From positions 496,001 to 560,000 of the forward strand of contig NZ_RQGA01000014.1 of assembly GCF_004769575.1 (NCBI RefSeq): DNA of 64,000 nt. The letters are read 5' to 3'. Below, in pieces: positions 18,558-26,171 of the stretch (position 1 is the stretch's first letter; every line of letters begins with the position of its first letter). Under the pieces are notes generated by a model. The model was not told the DNA's origin and did not search any database. It saw only the letters and a program-made list of their open reading frames with translations. Source of the DNA: Leptospira perdikensis (GTDB lineage: Bacteria; Spirochaetota; Leptospiria; Leptospirales; Leptospiraceae). The translations under genes were made by a program, and so were the position numbers.

Positions 18558-19664
18558 ATGCGAACCCTTTATCTTTTCCTCACCCTCATCTTTTCCGTAT
18601 CCTGCCTTCGTTTCCGAGTGGAAAACTTAAAAGAAGAAATCCTATTCCGCATCCCACTGGGACAAACAAATGAAAGTTTTGAGGGTGTTGTGGTGAACCA
18701 AGTACTCACCAACGTTCCATTGACCATCCCCAACTCCTCCAATATTAGCGCAATGGCGGATAATAAACAAGCCGTAATCAAACTTTTTGACAGAAATGGA
18801 AGGCTTGATGCCACTCTTGGGAACCCTGATTTCAAATCGGTTTCCGGAATTCCTCATTACCCATTTCGATTTGGTGGGATTGGAATCGTGGCCATGAACG
18901 AAGATGGAGACCTAATTGTACAAAATAGGATTTCATCTAAGGGAATGGAACTTCCCCAAGGCCAAGAAAACCTATACAAAACGTACAGTGGTGCGTTTTC
19001 GACTCAAGGAACGACGGTGCTTCCTTCTTTTCTTGTACAAATTTCACAAAAAGGTGTCGTGAAATTTATGTTAGGGGCTTCTGGAAAAAACTCAGAACCC
19101 TTTCGTTACATTGAATTCATTTTACCCGGCGAAGGCGAAAAATTATTTGTCTACCACCGCATTGCAGAAGAAATGCGACTTTCTTATTTTGAGGAAGGAG
19201 AACTCAAAGGAAACTTAAAAGAATCGGGCCTCGATGTATTTGCGAGTAATGATGCCAAAGAATATGACATCACTCTAGACAAACTCCTCCCCCATCCAGA
19301 AGGTGAGTATGTTCTCGGATCGTTTAGTTATTATTCTAAAAAAGACAAAAGGTTTAAGTTCAGACGGATCTTTCGTTTTGTTTTTGATTCCAAAAGTTCA
19401 GAATTTTTAAAAGAAATCCAAGACCCTTCGGAAATTTTATTTTCCATTCGCAACAACGGGGAATTTTATATTTGGGAAACAGAAGACGGTGGGAATGCAG
19501 CAAGGCTCCAAGTCCACGATAAAGAAGGAAACCATATCAATAACAAAAGGATTCCTTTTTCCAGTCCCCGTGGCCAATGGCGAGAAACTTATACCGATGC
19601 TTTTGATAATATTTATTCGGTTCGTATACGCGCAGGGGCCTTGGAAGTCTATCGTTGGATTTAA
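18558..19664 (+). CDS. Lipoprotein of unknown function
   Basis: I start at the ATG at 18558 because it gives a proper lipoprotein signal (MRTLYLFLTLIFSVSC, lipobox FSVSC); the longer frame from 18474 would put about 28 unlikely residues in front. The mature protein of about 350 residues has stretches such as VIKLFDRNGRLDATLG and GGIGIVAMNEDGDLIVQNR that look like blades of a beta-propeller, but no family is certain. It should be anchored in an envelope membrane facing the periplasm or surface. It is transcribed away from rimP, and the Nnr gene begins one base after its stop. Confidence 0.75.
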   Translation: MRTLYLFLTLIFSVSCLRFRVENLKEEILFRIPLGQTNESFEGVVVNQVLTNVPLTIPNSSNISAMADNKQAVIKLFDRNGRLDATLGNPDFKSVSGIPHYPFRFGGIGIVAMNEDGDLIVQNRISSKGMELPQGQENLYKTYSGAFSTQGTTVLPSFLVQISQKGVVKFMLGASGKNSEPFRYIEFILPGEGEKLFVYHRIAEEMRLSYFEEGELKGNLKESGLDVFASNDAKEYDITLDKLLPHPEGEYVLGSFSYYSKKDKRFKFRRIFRFVFDSKSSEFLKEIQDPSEILFSIRNNGEFYIWETEDGGNAARLQVHDKEGNHINNKRIPFSSPRGQWRETYTDAFDNIYSVRIRAGALEVYRWI

Positions 19665-21155
19665 ATGAAACAAAGTCCTCTTTTCACAAATAAAGAATCC
19701 AAAGCACTTGATTCTCTTGCTATAAAAGAACTTGGGTTTAGGGAAGAAACCCTTATGGGAATGGCGGCTCTTTCTGTATTTCATGCCAATGAAGATTTAT
19801 GGAAAACCGCAGAATCGATTTGGATCCTTTCAGGAACGGGAGGAAACGGAGGCGATGGTTATGCCCTCGCCCATACTCTTTACCAAGAAGGATACAAAGT
19901 TCGTTCGTTTTCCACTGCACCAAACAAATCAGAGGCGGGAAAGTTCTATGAAACCTTGGTTTCTAAAACCCTGGGTGCTATTGGAAGTATTGATGATTTT
20001 TACAAGGAATGGGAAGAGGCAAAAGAAGACTCGGTTTTACTTGTAGATGCGATTCTCGGAACCGGATTCCAAAACGAACTTTCGGAAGAACTCACAGAGC
20101 TGATTGAAACCATCAATGATTCCGATGTCTTTTTTTACCGGTTGTCACTCGACAGTCCCAGTGGTTGGAATCCTTATGCACTCGGGAAATCAGAAGAACC
20201 AAATGTTTTTGTTTATGCCGATTCCATTGAAGAACTAGGAACAAGGAAATGGGAAAACGTAGGATTTATTTATGAAAAAGATGCCATCATTCCTAGATAC
20301 TACGAATCCATTGGATTTCCGATCAGAACTCACCTAAGTAATGTTACTTTTTCGAATCGGTATTATTTAGAAGCAGATCCGGAATCTGCCATCCAAACCC
20401 TCAAAAGAAAAAACAAAGACCATAAATACAGTGCCGGTTCTGCTATTTTCTATGGTGGAGAAACAGGAATGGAAGGAGCCATCCTCCTTTCGGAACAAGC
20501 TTTCTCTAGACTCGGTGGAGGGATTAACAAAATTTTCTCCCCTTCTACAAAAATTTCCTCCCTCGTTTTAAAAGAAGATCTTTCTAAAATGGCCCAAACA
20601 TCGTCCATCTCTGAAATTTCGAATGATCCATTTTTTGCTAAAACAAAAACTTTGGTAGTCGGTCCTGGACTCACAAAATACCCCAAAGATTTGGAAGGAT
20701 GGACTCTGCCCGAAGGTAAAAACCTGATTTTGGATGCAGGCGCCATCCCAAGTTTCGGGAATAAACTCCCACGAGGAAACCAAATTCTACTCACTCCCCA
20801 TGTCGGTGAACTGAATCGAATGACGGGAAAAACCCATAACTCTGTGCAGGCCGCCTACGATACATTAATCGAATTTTGCCCACAAAACAATGTTTATGTG
20901 TTACTCAAATCCTTTGTGAGTTTACTTGTTTGTCCTGATGGTTTTTCTTATGTTTGGGAATCACCCAATCCTAAACTTGCGACTATGGGAACTGGAGATT
21001 TGTTATCAGGAATCCTAGCACGTTACTTAAGTTTGGATTTAACAATCCCAGAATCTGTGCAGTTAGCTTTATCATTACTTGACCATTCCAAACAATTGGA
21101 AGAACCCTATCCTTCTGCTCACCAAATCCTAAAGTCTCTTGTGGAGTTAGTGTGA
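19665..21155 (+). CDS. nnr: Bifunctional NAD(P)HX epimerase/dehydratase
   Basis: The 496-residue protein fuses two metabolite-repair domains. The N-terminal half has the YjeF-type epimerase signature GTGGNGGDGYALAHTLY (about residues 58-74) and VDAILGTGF. The C-terminal half is the dehydratase: VVGPGLTKYPKD, LTPHVGELNRMTGK and MGTGDLLSGILARYLSLDL, the last holding the catalytic GxGD. The enzyme repairs damaged (hydrated) NADH and NADPH using ADP or ATP. Its ATG follows the lipoprotein stop immediately, and its TGA overlaps the next ATG. Confidence 0.95.
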   Translation: MKQSPLFTNKESKALDSLAIKELGFREETLMGMAALSVFHANEDLWKTAESIWILSGTGGNGGDGYALAHTLYQEGYKVRSFSTAPNKSEAGKFYETLVSKTLGAIGSIDDFYKEWEEAKEDSVLLVDAILGTGFQNELSEELTELIETINDSDVFFYRLSLDSPSGWNPYALGKSEEPNVFVYADSIEELGTRKWENVGFIYEKDAIIPRYYESIGFPIRTHLSNVTFSNRYYLEADPESAIQTLKRKNKDHKYSAGSAIFYGGETGMEGAILLSEQAFSRLGGGINKIFSPSTKISSLVLKEDLSKMAQTSSISEISNDPFFAKTKTLVVGPGLTKYPKDLEGWTLPEGKNLILDAGAIPSFGNKLPRGNQILLTPHVGELNRMTGKTHNSVQAAYDTLIEFCPQNNVYVLLKSFVSLLVCPDGFSYVWESPNPKLATMGTGDLLSGILARYLSLDLTIPESVQLALSLLDHSKQLEEPYPSAHQILKSLVELV

Positions 21156-21772
21156 TGAGTAAAGGATATCACTCTCGTTCGCCGGAAGAATTTCGCGACT
21201 ACCTAAAACAGATTGGGGATAAAAACAAAAAAACAAGATGGAGACAAATTGTCATCCTCATTGATTTAGTTCTTGTGATTCTTATTTTTTACATTGGATT
21301 TCGAGCTTTAAATCCAGGAAGTTTCCAAAACAGAACTCAGTCCGACAAACAGATCGTAGACGGATACCCTACTTATTTAAGTTTGTCCAGAGAGGAAGAT
21401 GAAAAGTTCCAAGGTTATTTTTTATTTATAGAAAATAATACAAAAAATCCACTTCAAGTTCCAAACCCTAAGTGGAAATCGGAATTTCGAATCAAAACAA
21501 AACAAGGCATTTTGTGTTTCCAGGAAGAGATTGTTTGGGAAAGTAGAAATATTCCACCAAATGCTAACGGATTTTTATACCATTCGGTTTCCAAAGAAAA
21601 ATGGAAGTCCTTAATCACTGAATGTCGGAAAGAAATTTTTGATGAAGAAGCCTCTATTTTTCGTTCCAAGTTTCGTTCTTTAGATTTAGGATTTTATTCT
21701 CAAGTGCTTGTTCATTCTGAGGACAGAACGTATACCTTTCAAATCAAACAAAAACCCTATCCAAATGAATAA
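21155..21772 (+). CDS. Hypothetical single-pass membrane protein
   Basis: About 205 residues starting at the ATG that overlaps the nnr stop (TGATG). After a basic, hydrophilic first 30 residues there is one hydrophobic segment, IVILIDLVLVILIFYIGFRA, so most of the protein probably faces the periplasm. The rest includes YLSLSREEDEKFQGYFLFIE and FRIKTKQGILCFQEEIVWES, which read like beta-strands of a small soluble domain. I do not recognise the family. The downstream MTHFR-like gene overlaps its end, so the three genes from 19665 form a tight unit. Confidence 0.7.
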   Translation: MSKGYHSRSPEEFRDYLKQIGDKNKKTRWRQIVILIDLVLVILIFYIGFRALNPGSFQNRTQSDKQIVDGYPTYLSLSREEDEKFQGYFLFIENNTKNPLQVPNPKWKSEFRIKTKQGILCFQEEIVWESRNIPPNANGFLYHSVSKEKWKSLITECRKEIFDEEASIFRSKFRSLDLGFYSQVLVHSEDRTYTFQIKQKPYPNE

Positions 21773-22508
21773 AATATTACTGGAACTTGTTCCAAGAGAC
21801 CTTGAGACAATCTTAAATGAAGCAAACTATGTCAAAGACAACTGTAGCCAAATTTCAGGAATCAATATACCTGATTTATTGCGATTTGAAACACGAAGTT
21901 GGAATGCAGCTGCAAAAGTTAAGTCTATTTTTCCAAACGTAATTCCTCATATACGAGCCATTGACTTTGATATTGATAATTGCGACCAAATCATACAATC
22001 TCTCTCTGAAAATCAGATTTCCTCTGTTGTAGTAATCAAAGGTGATCCACCGACCGATATGTCGAAAAAAGTCTATCCGACAACTTCGATCAAAATGATA
22101 AAAAAGTTAAAAAAAGAAATTAGTTCTCTGAAGGTTTATGCTGCTGTTGATCAATATCGAGTTGGTATCAAAGATGAATTTGATTATATAGAAATGAAAA
22201 AAGATGCAGGTGCTGATGGATTTTTAACTCAGCCTTTCTTTGACTTAAGACTTATAGATATCTTTTCCGAAAAACTGAAAGGAATGGATGTATATATTGG
22301 GATCAGTCCAGTCATCACAGATAAATCCCAAAGTTATTGGGAATCGAGAAATCGAGCTTATTTTCCCAAAGATTTCAAACCGACAATGGACTGGAATATT
22401 GGTTATGCAAAAAAAGTGATTCAATATTGTTCCCAAAACGAATTGAATTTGTATTTGATGCCAATTCGAATTAACCTAGAAGGATATTTAAAAGATTTAT
22501 TCGAATAA
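21765..22508 (+). CDS. Methylenetetrahydrofolate reductase-like protein
   Basis: Starting at the ATG at 21765 the protein is 247 residues and begins MNKILLELVPRDLETILNEA. VVVIKGDPPTDM matches the conserved GDPP loop of MetF-type flavoproteins, and KKDAGADGFLTQPFFDLR the folate/FAD-contact block (usually DAGAD-FITQ-FFD). It is about 45 residues shorter than E. coli MetF, and no FAD-binding check was possible, so it may be a divergent member with another C1 role. The start overlaps the end of the preceding gene by eight bases. The converging DUF1398 gene lies 60 bases downstream. Confidence 0.75.
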   Translation: MNKILLELVPRDLETILNEANYVKDNCSQISGINIPDLLRFETRSWNAAAKVKSIFPNVIPHIRAIDFDIDNCDQIIQSLSENQISSVVVIKGDPPTDMSKKVYPTTSIKMIKKLKKEISSLKVYAAVDQYRVGIKDEFDYIEMKKDAGADGFLTQPFFDLRLIDIFSEKLKGMDVYIGISPVITDKSQSYWESRNRAYFPKDFKPTMDWNIGYAKKVIQYCSQNELNLYLMPIRINLEGYLKDLFE

Positions 22509-22568
22509 AAAGTGGCGTATACAAACTGCCGGTTGATACCGCCATCCCAAAAATCGCAAAAACTAAAA

Positions 22569-22988
22569 TTACTTTGGAAGAGTCACAGCAGGATACTCTT
22601 CTAAATAACTTTCTCCTTTGGCTCCGTAATAAATAACTTTTCTTCCAATCAAATCAACATCATATCCGACAACACCTGCTTCCCAAGCTGATTTGAGAAA
22701 TTCAAGGAAACTACTTTTCCCTTCTTGGTCTGTGCGTAGAGCTTTGATTAAACCTTCACGATTAAAGATAGGAATCTCATGGACTCCCGTTACAATTGGG
22801 TTACCTTGTTGGACTACAGAACCGTCTTTCATATGATAGATGGCTTGGCAAGAAGGTAGAACCCAACGGTTCATACTGACTCCAGCTTCCCTTAAGACTT
22901 CCGCTAAGGTTGGGAAACCGCCTACTTTGGGTCGAATGGACATCGCCAATTTTTGTGCTTCCGTGAGTTTTGTGGTTAGATTGGTCAT
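22569..22988 (-). CDS. DUF1398 family protein
   Basis: The 139-residue protein fits the DUF1398 (YbcV-like) family of small soluble proteins: GGFPTLAEVLREAGVSMNRW, CQAIYHMKDGSVVQQGNPIV and the C-terminal AGVVGYDVDLIGRKVIYYGA resemble its conserved blocks. I use the ATG at 22988 because GAGGAG lies six bases before it; a longer frame from 23006 overlaps the MarR gene. Its function is unknown. It follows the MarR gene closely and is probably co-transcribed and controlled by it. Confidence 0.75.
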   Translation of the reverse strand: MTNLTTKLTEAQKLAMSIRPKVGGFPTLAEVLREAGVSMNRWVLPSCQAIYHMKDGSVVQQGNPIVTGVHEIPIFNREGLIKALRTDQEGKSSFLEFLKSAWEAGVVGYDVDLIGRKVIYYGAKGESYLEEYPAVTLPK

Positions 22989-22998
22989 TGTTATCTCC

Positions 22999-23469
22999 TC
23001 ATTCAATTGGGTTTAAATTTAATTTATGCGTTTGGGCTAGTTTGATGAGAGTCTTTCGGAGTTGGTCTTTTTCCGATTTGGAAAGCAAAGAAAAAAAAAC
23101 GGAATCGTTTTCATCTGCGATTAATGAAAGTTTAGGAACCAGTTTTGCTCCTTCTTTTGTAAGTTTGATTTCTTGGTAACGCCGATCTTCACTTGCTTCT
23201 TCACGACTCACAAGGCCTTTGTTGAGTAATCTGTCGATGAGTTTGGATACGGCTCCCCGACTGAGTCCGGTGATCTCTGCCACAACACTCGGTGAAGTAT
23301 TAGTGTCATAAGAATACATTTCCCTGAGGATCACCCATTCCGCAACGGTCACATCCAAAACTTCAAGTTTCCTCGCAAAGGAATGAGAAACGGCATTAGA
23401 AACAACCCGCAAATGGTATCCCAGATGAGATTTTAAATGACTTGGTTCTACAACACCCGGTTTTGTCAT
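22999..23469 (-). CDS. MarR-family transcriptional regulator
   Basis: The 156-residue protein has the winged-helix core of MarR regulators: LEVLDVTVAEWVILREM, EITGLSRGAVSKLIDRLLNKG (recognition helix) and the wing VSREEASEDRRYQEIKLTKEG, with the Asp-Arg-Arg usual in the family. Helices before and after would form the dimer interface, where an effector could bind. The ATG at 23469 has no ribosome-binding site and coincides with the predicted transcription start of the upstream promoter. A perfect 20-bp palindrome in that promoter is the likely operator, so it probably represses itself and the DUF1398 gene. Confidence 0.92.
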   Translation of the reverse strand: MTKPGVVEPSHLKSHLGYHLRVVSNAVSHSFARKLEVLDVTVAEWVILREMYSYDTNTSPSVVAEITGLSRGAVSKLIDRLLNKGLVSREEASEDRRYQEIKLTKEGAKLVPKLSLIADENDSVFFSLLSKSEKDQLRKTLIKLAQTHKLNLNPIE

Positions 23470-23475
23470 AAAGAA

Positions 23476-23504
23476 AATATAGTTTCCTAGGAAACTATTG
23501 TCAA
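23476..23504 (-). promoter_or_regulatory. MarR promoter with a 20-bp palindromic operator
   Basis: On the minus strand TTGACA (23504-23499) and TATATT (23481-23476) are 17 bases apart. The perfect palindrome ATAGTTTCCTAGGAAACTAT (23479-23498) fills the spacer and touches both boxes, so a bound dimer would block RNA polymerase. The predicted start is at or one base from the A of the MarR ATG (23469), implying a leaderless mRNA. Confidence 0.8.
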
Positions 23505-23622
23505 GGAAATTAAATGAATTAAATCGATCTGATGAGGGAATTTTTTACCATTTGAATGGATAGAAAACTAATCATGGACGAAGGGTGAAAGGAAATGAAG
23601 ACATCTATTTTCCATTCATAAA

Positions 23623-23702
23623 ATGCGAAAGGGATACGACGGGCTTGGTCTGCCAAAGGCAGACGGGAGCGAACGCGCACCCCAAAGTAGCCCGGTCCCT
23701 GG
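23623..23702 (-). repeat. Interspersed GC-rich repeat, copy 1
   Basis: Read on the minus strand this copy has GGGACCGGGCTACTTTGGGG, then TGCGCGTTCGCTCCCGTCTG, a CAGAC hairpin partner, and CAAGCCCGTCGTATCCCTTT. The same core recurs at 27305-27389 and 49853-49928. It lies in a 500-base gene-free stretch between the MarR gene and the tRNA, is clearly richer in G+C than its surroundings, and encodes nothing obvious. Confidence 0.85.
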
Positions 23703-23795
23703 AAAAGAAAAAACTCCAATAAAGAATGGATCAATTGGTAGTATGAAAGAGACGAGGGATTCGCCCCCTCTCTTATGTTCTGTAAGATGAGGTTC

Positions 23796-23839
23796 GAATT
23801 TCGAGTGATAAAAAATTTGGTGCCCCAGGAGGGAATCGA
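23796..23839 (-). repeat. Duplicated 3' end of tRNA-Arg (att-like direct repeat)
   Basis: These 44 bases match 24004-24047 with one substitution. Read on the minus strand the copy starts inside the T loop (TCGATTCCCTCC), includes the 3' acceptor strand with CCA, and about 20 bases of downstream flank ending in the GAGTGAT-side sequence. The two copies are 208 bp apart. A tRNA 3' end duplicated downstream of an intact tRNA is the usual trace of integration by a site-specific recombinase. Confidence 0.85.
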
Positions 23840-24003
23840 CCTCGCCGCTGGTTCGCCATCATGGCTCACCAACGCTTTGAGGCACGGTTTTGTTCGTCGC
23901 CTCCCATCCGGGTCGGCTTGTCCAAAGCACTGCTCCCTATGGGTCGCAGTCCTTTGGCTCACTAAACTGTTCGATTCCCAGTTAAGTTCAGTTAGCTATA
24001 TTT
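23840..24003. mobile_element. Small hairpin-rich insertion between tRNA-Arg 3' ends
   Basis: The 164 bases between the two direct repeats hold no convincing gene. They contain two strong hairpins: 23850-23870 (GGT-GCCAT and ATGGC-ACC arms) and 23922-23957 (CCAAAG-ACTGC against GCAGT-CTTTGG, one mismatch, 12-base loop). GTTCGATTCCC at about 23969-23979 repeats the tRNA T-arm sequence in the opposite orientation. It is too small to be a self-moving element; it could be a deletion remnant or a passenger mobilised by a recombinase encoded elsewhere. Confidence 0.5.
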
Positions 24004-24025
24004 GAATTTCGAGTGATAAAAAAAT

Positions 24026-24100
24026 TGGTGCCCCAGGAGGGAATCGAACCCCCACTGTCGGTTCCGAAGACCGATGTTCTATCCGTTGAACTACCAGGGC
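24026..24100 (-). tRNA. tRNA-Arg (anticodon TCG)
   Basis: The minus strand folds as a full cloverleaf: acceptor GCCCTGG with CTGGGGC, D stem GTTC/GAAC, anticodon stem TCGGT/ACCGA around the loop CTTCGGA (anticodon TCG, reading CGA), T stem GGGGG/CCCTC around TTCGATT, discriminator A and an encoded CCA. It lies just downstream of the hypothetical gene at 24119 in the same direction. Its 3' end is duplicated at 23796-23839. Confidence 0.96.
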
Positions 24101-24118
24101 ATGGTGACAGATGTATTG

Positions 24119-24961
24119 TCAGGATAGGGGGGGCCTTTCTTCGGGCAAATGATTTTTTGGAAAGGAGAAGCCCATACGAACGATGTAAAGGGCAAGGAGT
24201 ATGGTCCAGGTGATGAGGAAAAATCGTAAGAAGAGGAAGATATAATAAATGGGTTTAGGTTCACCAGGAACAATGAAGATGGTGAGATCACTTGCTAAAA
24301 CGATATGGGAACCGGGAAATTTTTTACGGATGGAATCAAAAGCCTTACGAAAGTCACCTAACCTTTCCGATGGATCCAAATGGAAATCATTTGTGTAACG
24401 TAAAGAACCTTCATCACCAAAGGCATAAAAATGGGACTCCCAACCGAGAAAACTAAATTCAGCGGGAAAAGAACCCGGAGGATTTTTTAGAAAAAAATAA
24501 AGGGTTCCTCCTTCGTAAGTGAAAGACGGGATTTGGCCTTCGAGTCTTATTTTTTCTTTGCTATACCCATCTTCATAAAAATCCGACCAATCACCCCATT
24601 GGTATACTGTTTCGGTTTCTTCTTTCCAAAGGAAACCACCGAGGCTCGGGAGTCCTTCAAGTGATTCCGCAAACGAATGGAGTTTTTGATTTTTGGTTTT
24701 GGCGTCTAATTTTGTAAGACTTAAAGTACGTAGAATGTTTTTGAGTTGGATGCGTGTGTCCCGGATTTCGGCGGCATTGGATTCCAGGATTCGTTTGCGA
24801 ATTTCTGTTTCTTCTTTGCGAAAGGGATTTGCAAATACAACTTCAGACAGAGAATAAATGAGTTCGGTCAATGGATCCTTTGAATCACCCTGTGTCTGTG
24901 AAAACACCTGATTTGGCCCTACAAGAGATAACAAAAGGATGATTAAAAAATAGATTCGCAT
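24119..24961 (-). CDS. Hypothetical exported protein with C-terminal membrane segment
   Basis: The 280-residue protein has a signal peptide (MRIYFLIILLLSLVGPNQVFSQ) and a C-terminal hydrophobic stretch (IYYIFLFLRFFLITWTILLA, about residues 238-257) followed by a short basic tail, so the middle 200 residues should face the periplasm. This topology (exported domain with a C-terminal anchor) resembles TPM-type proteins, but no family motif is certain. Residues 40-75 are helical and charged; the rest has aromatic-rich strands. It is divergent from the HIT gene, with only 29 bases between the starts. Confidence 0.65.
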   Translation of the reverse strand: MRIYFLIILLLSLVGPNQVFSQTQGDSKDPLTELIYSLSEVVFANPFRKEETEIRKRILESNAAEIRDTRIQLKNILRTLSLTKLDAKTKNQKLHSFAESLEGLPSLGGFLWKEETETVYQWGDWSDFYEDGYSKEKIRLEGQIPSFTYEGGTLYFFLKNPPGSFPAEFSFLGWESHFYAFGDEGSLRYTNDFHLDPSERLGDFRKAFDSIRKKFPGSHIVLASDLTIFIVPGEPKPIYYIFLFLRFFLITWTILLALYIVRMGFSFPKNHLPEERPPLS

Positions 24962-24990
24962 CTCTTTACCTATCGGCCAAACTGGGAAGA

Positions 24991-25350
24991 ATGATGAACT
25001 GTAGCATCTGTGATGCCCATAAAAATGAAACAGAAATCCTATTCCAAAATGACGATTGGATTCTCAGAAAAGCAGAACAAAACCTAGATGGGTATTTGTA
25101 TTTAGAACTTCGCCGTCATGTGGAGTCCTGGTTTGGACTTGGGATCTCTGTGTTCGAAAATTACGGACGAGCCATCCACCAAGCTACGGAAATTTTAAAA
25201 GAATATAATCCTGAAAAGATGTACATTGTGGCTATTGCCGAAAGAGTTCCTCATTTACACGTCCATTTGATTCCTCGTTATGAAAACCAGGACAAGGGAC
25301 TCGATCATATTGCAAAAGCCACAGGGCCCGGGTTTCCAAAACCTATGTAA
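24991..25350 (+). CDS. HIT-family nucleotide hydrolase/transferase
   Basis: The histidine-triad motif HLHVHLIPRY (about residues 88-97) defines the family; the middle His is the catalytic nucleophile that attacks the alpha-phosphate of nucleotide adducts. At 119 residues it is a compact single-domain member. A CxxC pair near the start (CSICDAH) is also seen in some HIT proteins. GGGAAGA precedes the first of two adjacent ATG codons. Its neighbour downstream is a PPK2-type pair, so both may act on AMP-containing nucleotides, which is inference. Confidence 0.9.
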   Translation: MMNCSICDAHKNETEILFQNDDWILRKAEQNLDGYLYLELRRHVESWFGLGISVFENYGRAIHQATEILKEYNPEKMYIVAIAERVPHLHVHLIPRYENQDKGLDHIAKATGPGFPKPM

Positions 25351-25376
25351 TTGTAATGAAAATCCGGAATAAAAAA

Positions 25377-25402
25377 AGGTAGGTTTTTTAAAAAACTTAC
25401 CT
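25377..25402 (-). terminator. Terminator-shaped palindrome facing against the genes
   Basis: A 26-base palindrome (13 base pairs, one G-T) has seven T residues after it only when read on the minus strand. Both neighbouring genes (HIT and the first PPK2 gene) are on the plus strand, for which the A run comes before and no T run follows. Confidence 0.45.
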
Positions 25403-25415
25403 ATGCTGATTCCTT

Positions 25416-26171
25416 GTGATTTTAGAAAGACATCCAAACAGTCAAATTCCCAAGTATTCGTCAAGTGATCTGACCGACCTACAGGAACGATTTTTCTTGT
25501 TACAAAGAGAAAGCTTCAAACAAAAGATTGCGCATATTTTTTTGTTAGAAGGGTTTGCCTCTACAGGAAAAGGTTCCATATTACAATCATTAACGATTCG
25601 TTTGGATCCAAGAAAGTTCAAAGTCCATTCTCCTTACGTGGACCAATCGGAAGACAAAGGTTATCCCTTTCTTAGGAACTTTTGGAGAGTGGTTCCTCGT
25701 TATGGGGAATTTTTATTTTATTTGAATACTTACTATAGCCGCCTCGCCTACCTTCGTTCCGAAAAAAAAATCGGACTTTCTGAATATGACCAAAGGTTGT
25801 TATCTATTTTAAATACAGAACGAATTCTTTCCAAAGACAAAATCATTGTTCATAAATTCTTTTTGCATATTTCCAAAAAAGACCAAAAAAAACGTTTGGA
25901 AGATGCAAAAAAGAAAAAAAAGGAATGGGAACTTTCGCATTTTGACAAAGACCAAGGGGAACATTACAACCGTTACTTTGAAATCTTTGATTCCATTCTG
26001 AGTGCTTCGAGAACCATCGACTCTCCTTGGGAAATCATCACAAGCGATAAAAAGGAAGATACGAAACTTTTGGTTTTTGAAGCCATTATTGAACGTTTGG
26101 AACGGATTTTACAATACGATTCGAGGACAGCCCTACAATCGATCAATCATGGAATGGAGCTTATCCCATGA
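25416..26171 (+). CDS. PPK2-like protein, degenerate N-terminal-type domain
   Basis: The 251-residue protein has a PPK2 fold: FLLEGFASTGKGSILQSLTI carries the Walker A loop, and RNFWRVVPRYGEF matches the W-R-P block. The usual Walker B and lid (DRSHYGRV in its neighbour) is replaced by NTYYSRLAYLRS, lacking the Asp-Arg pair, so catalysis is doubtful. The start is GTG at 25416, with no earlier in-frame ATG. Its last codons overlap the ATG of the canonical PPK2 gene (ATGA). Together they mirror the order of the two domains in fused polyphosphate:AMP phosphotransferases, where the first domain is regulatory or structural. Confidence 0.8.
   Translation: MILERHPNSQIPKYSSSDLTDLQERFFLLQRESFKQKIAHIFLLEGFASTGKGSILQSLTIRLDPRKFKVHSPYVDQSEDKGYPFLRNFWRVVPRYGEFLFYLNTYYSRLAYLRSEKKIGLSEYDQRLLSILNTERILSKDKIIVHKFFLHISKKDQKKRLEDAKKKKKEWELSHFDKDQGEHYNRYFEIFDSILSASRTIDSPWEIITSDKKEDTKLLVFEAIIERLERILQYDSRTALQSINHGMELIP

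Noticed and set aside
22512..22541. GGCG-TAT...ATA-CCGCC imperfect stem between the MTHFR-like and DUF1398 genes
   Set aside because: The stem needs several bulges and no T run follows on either strand, so a terminator call is not supported.
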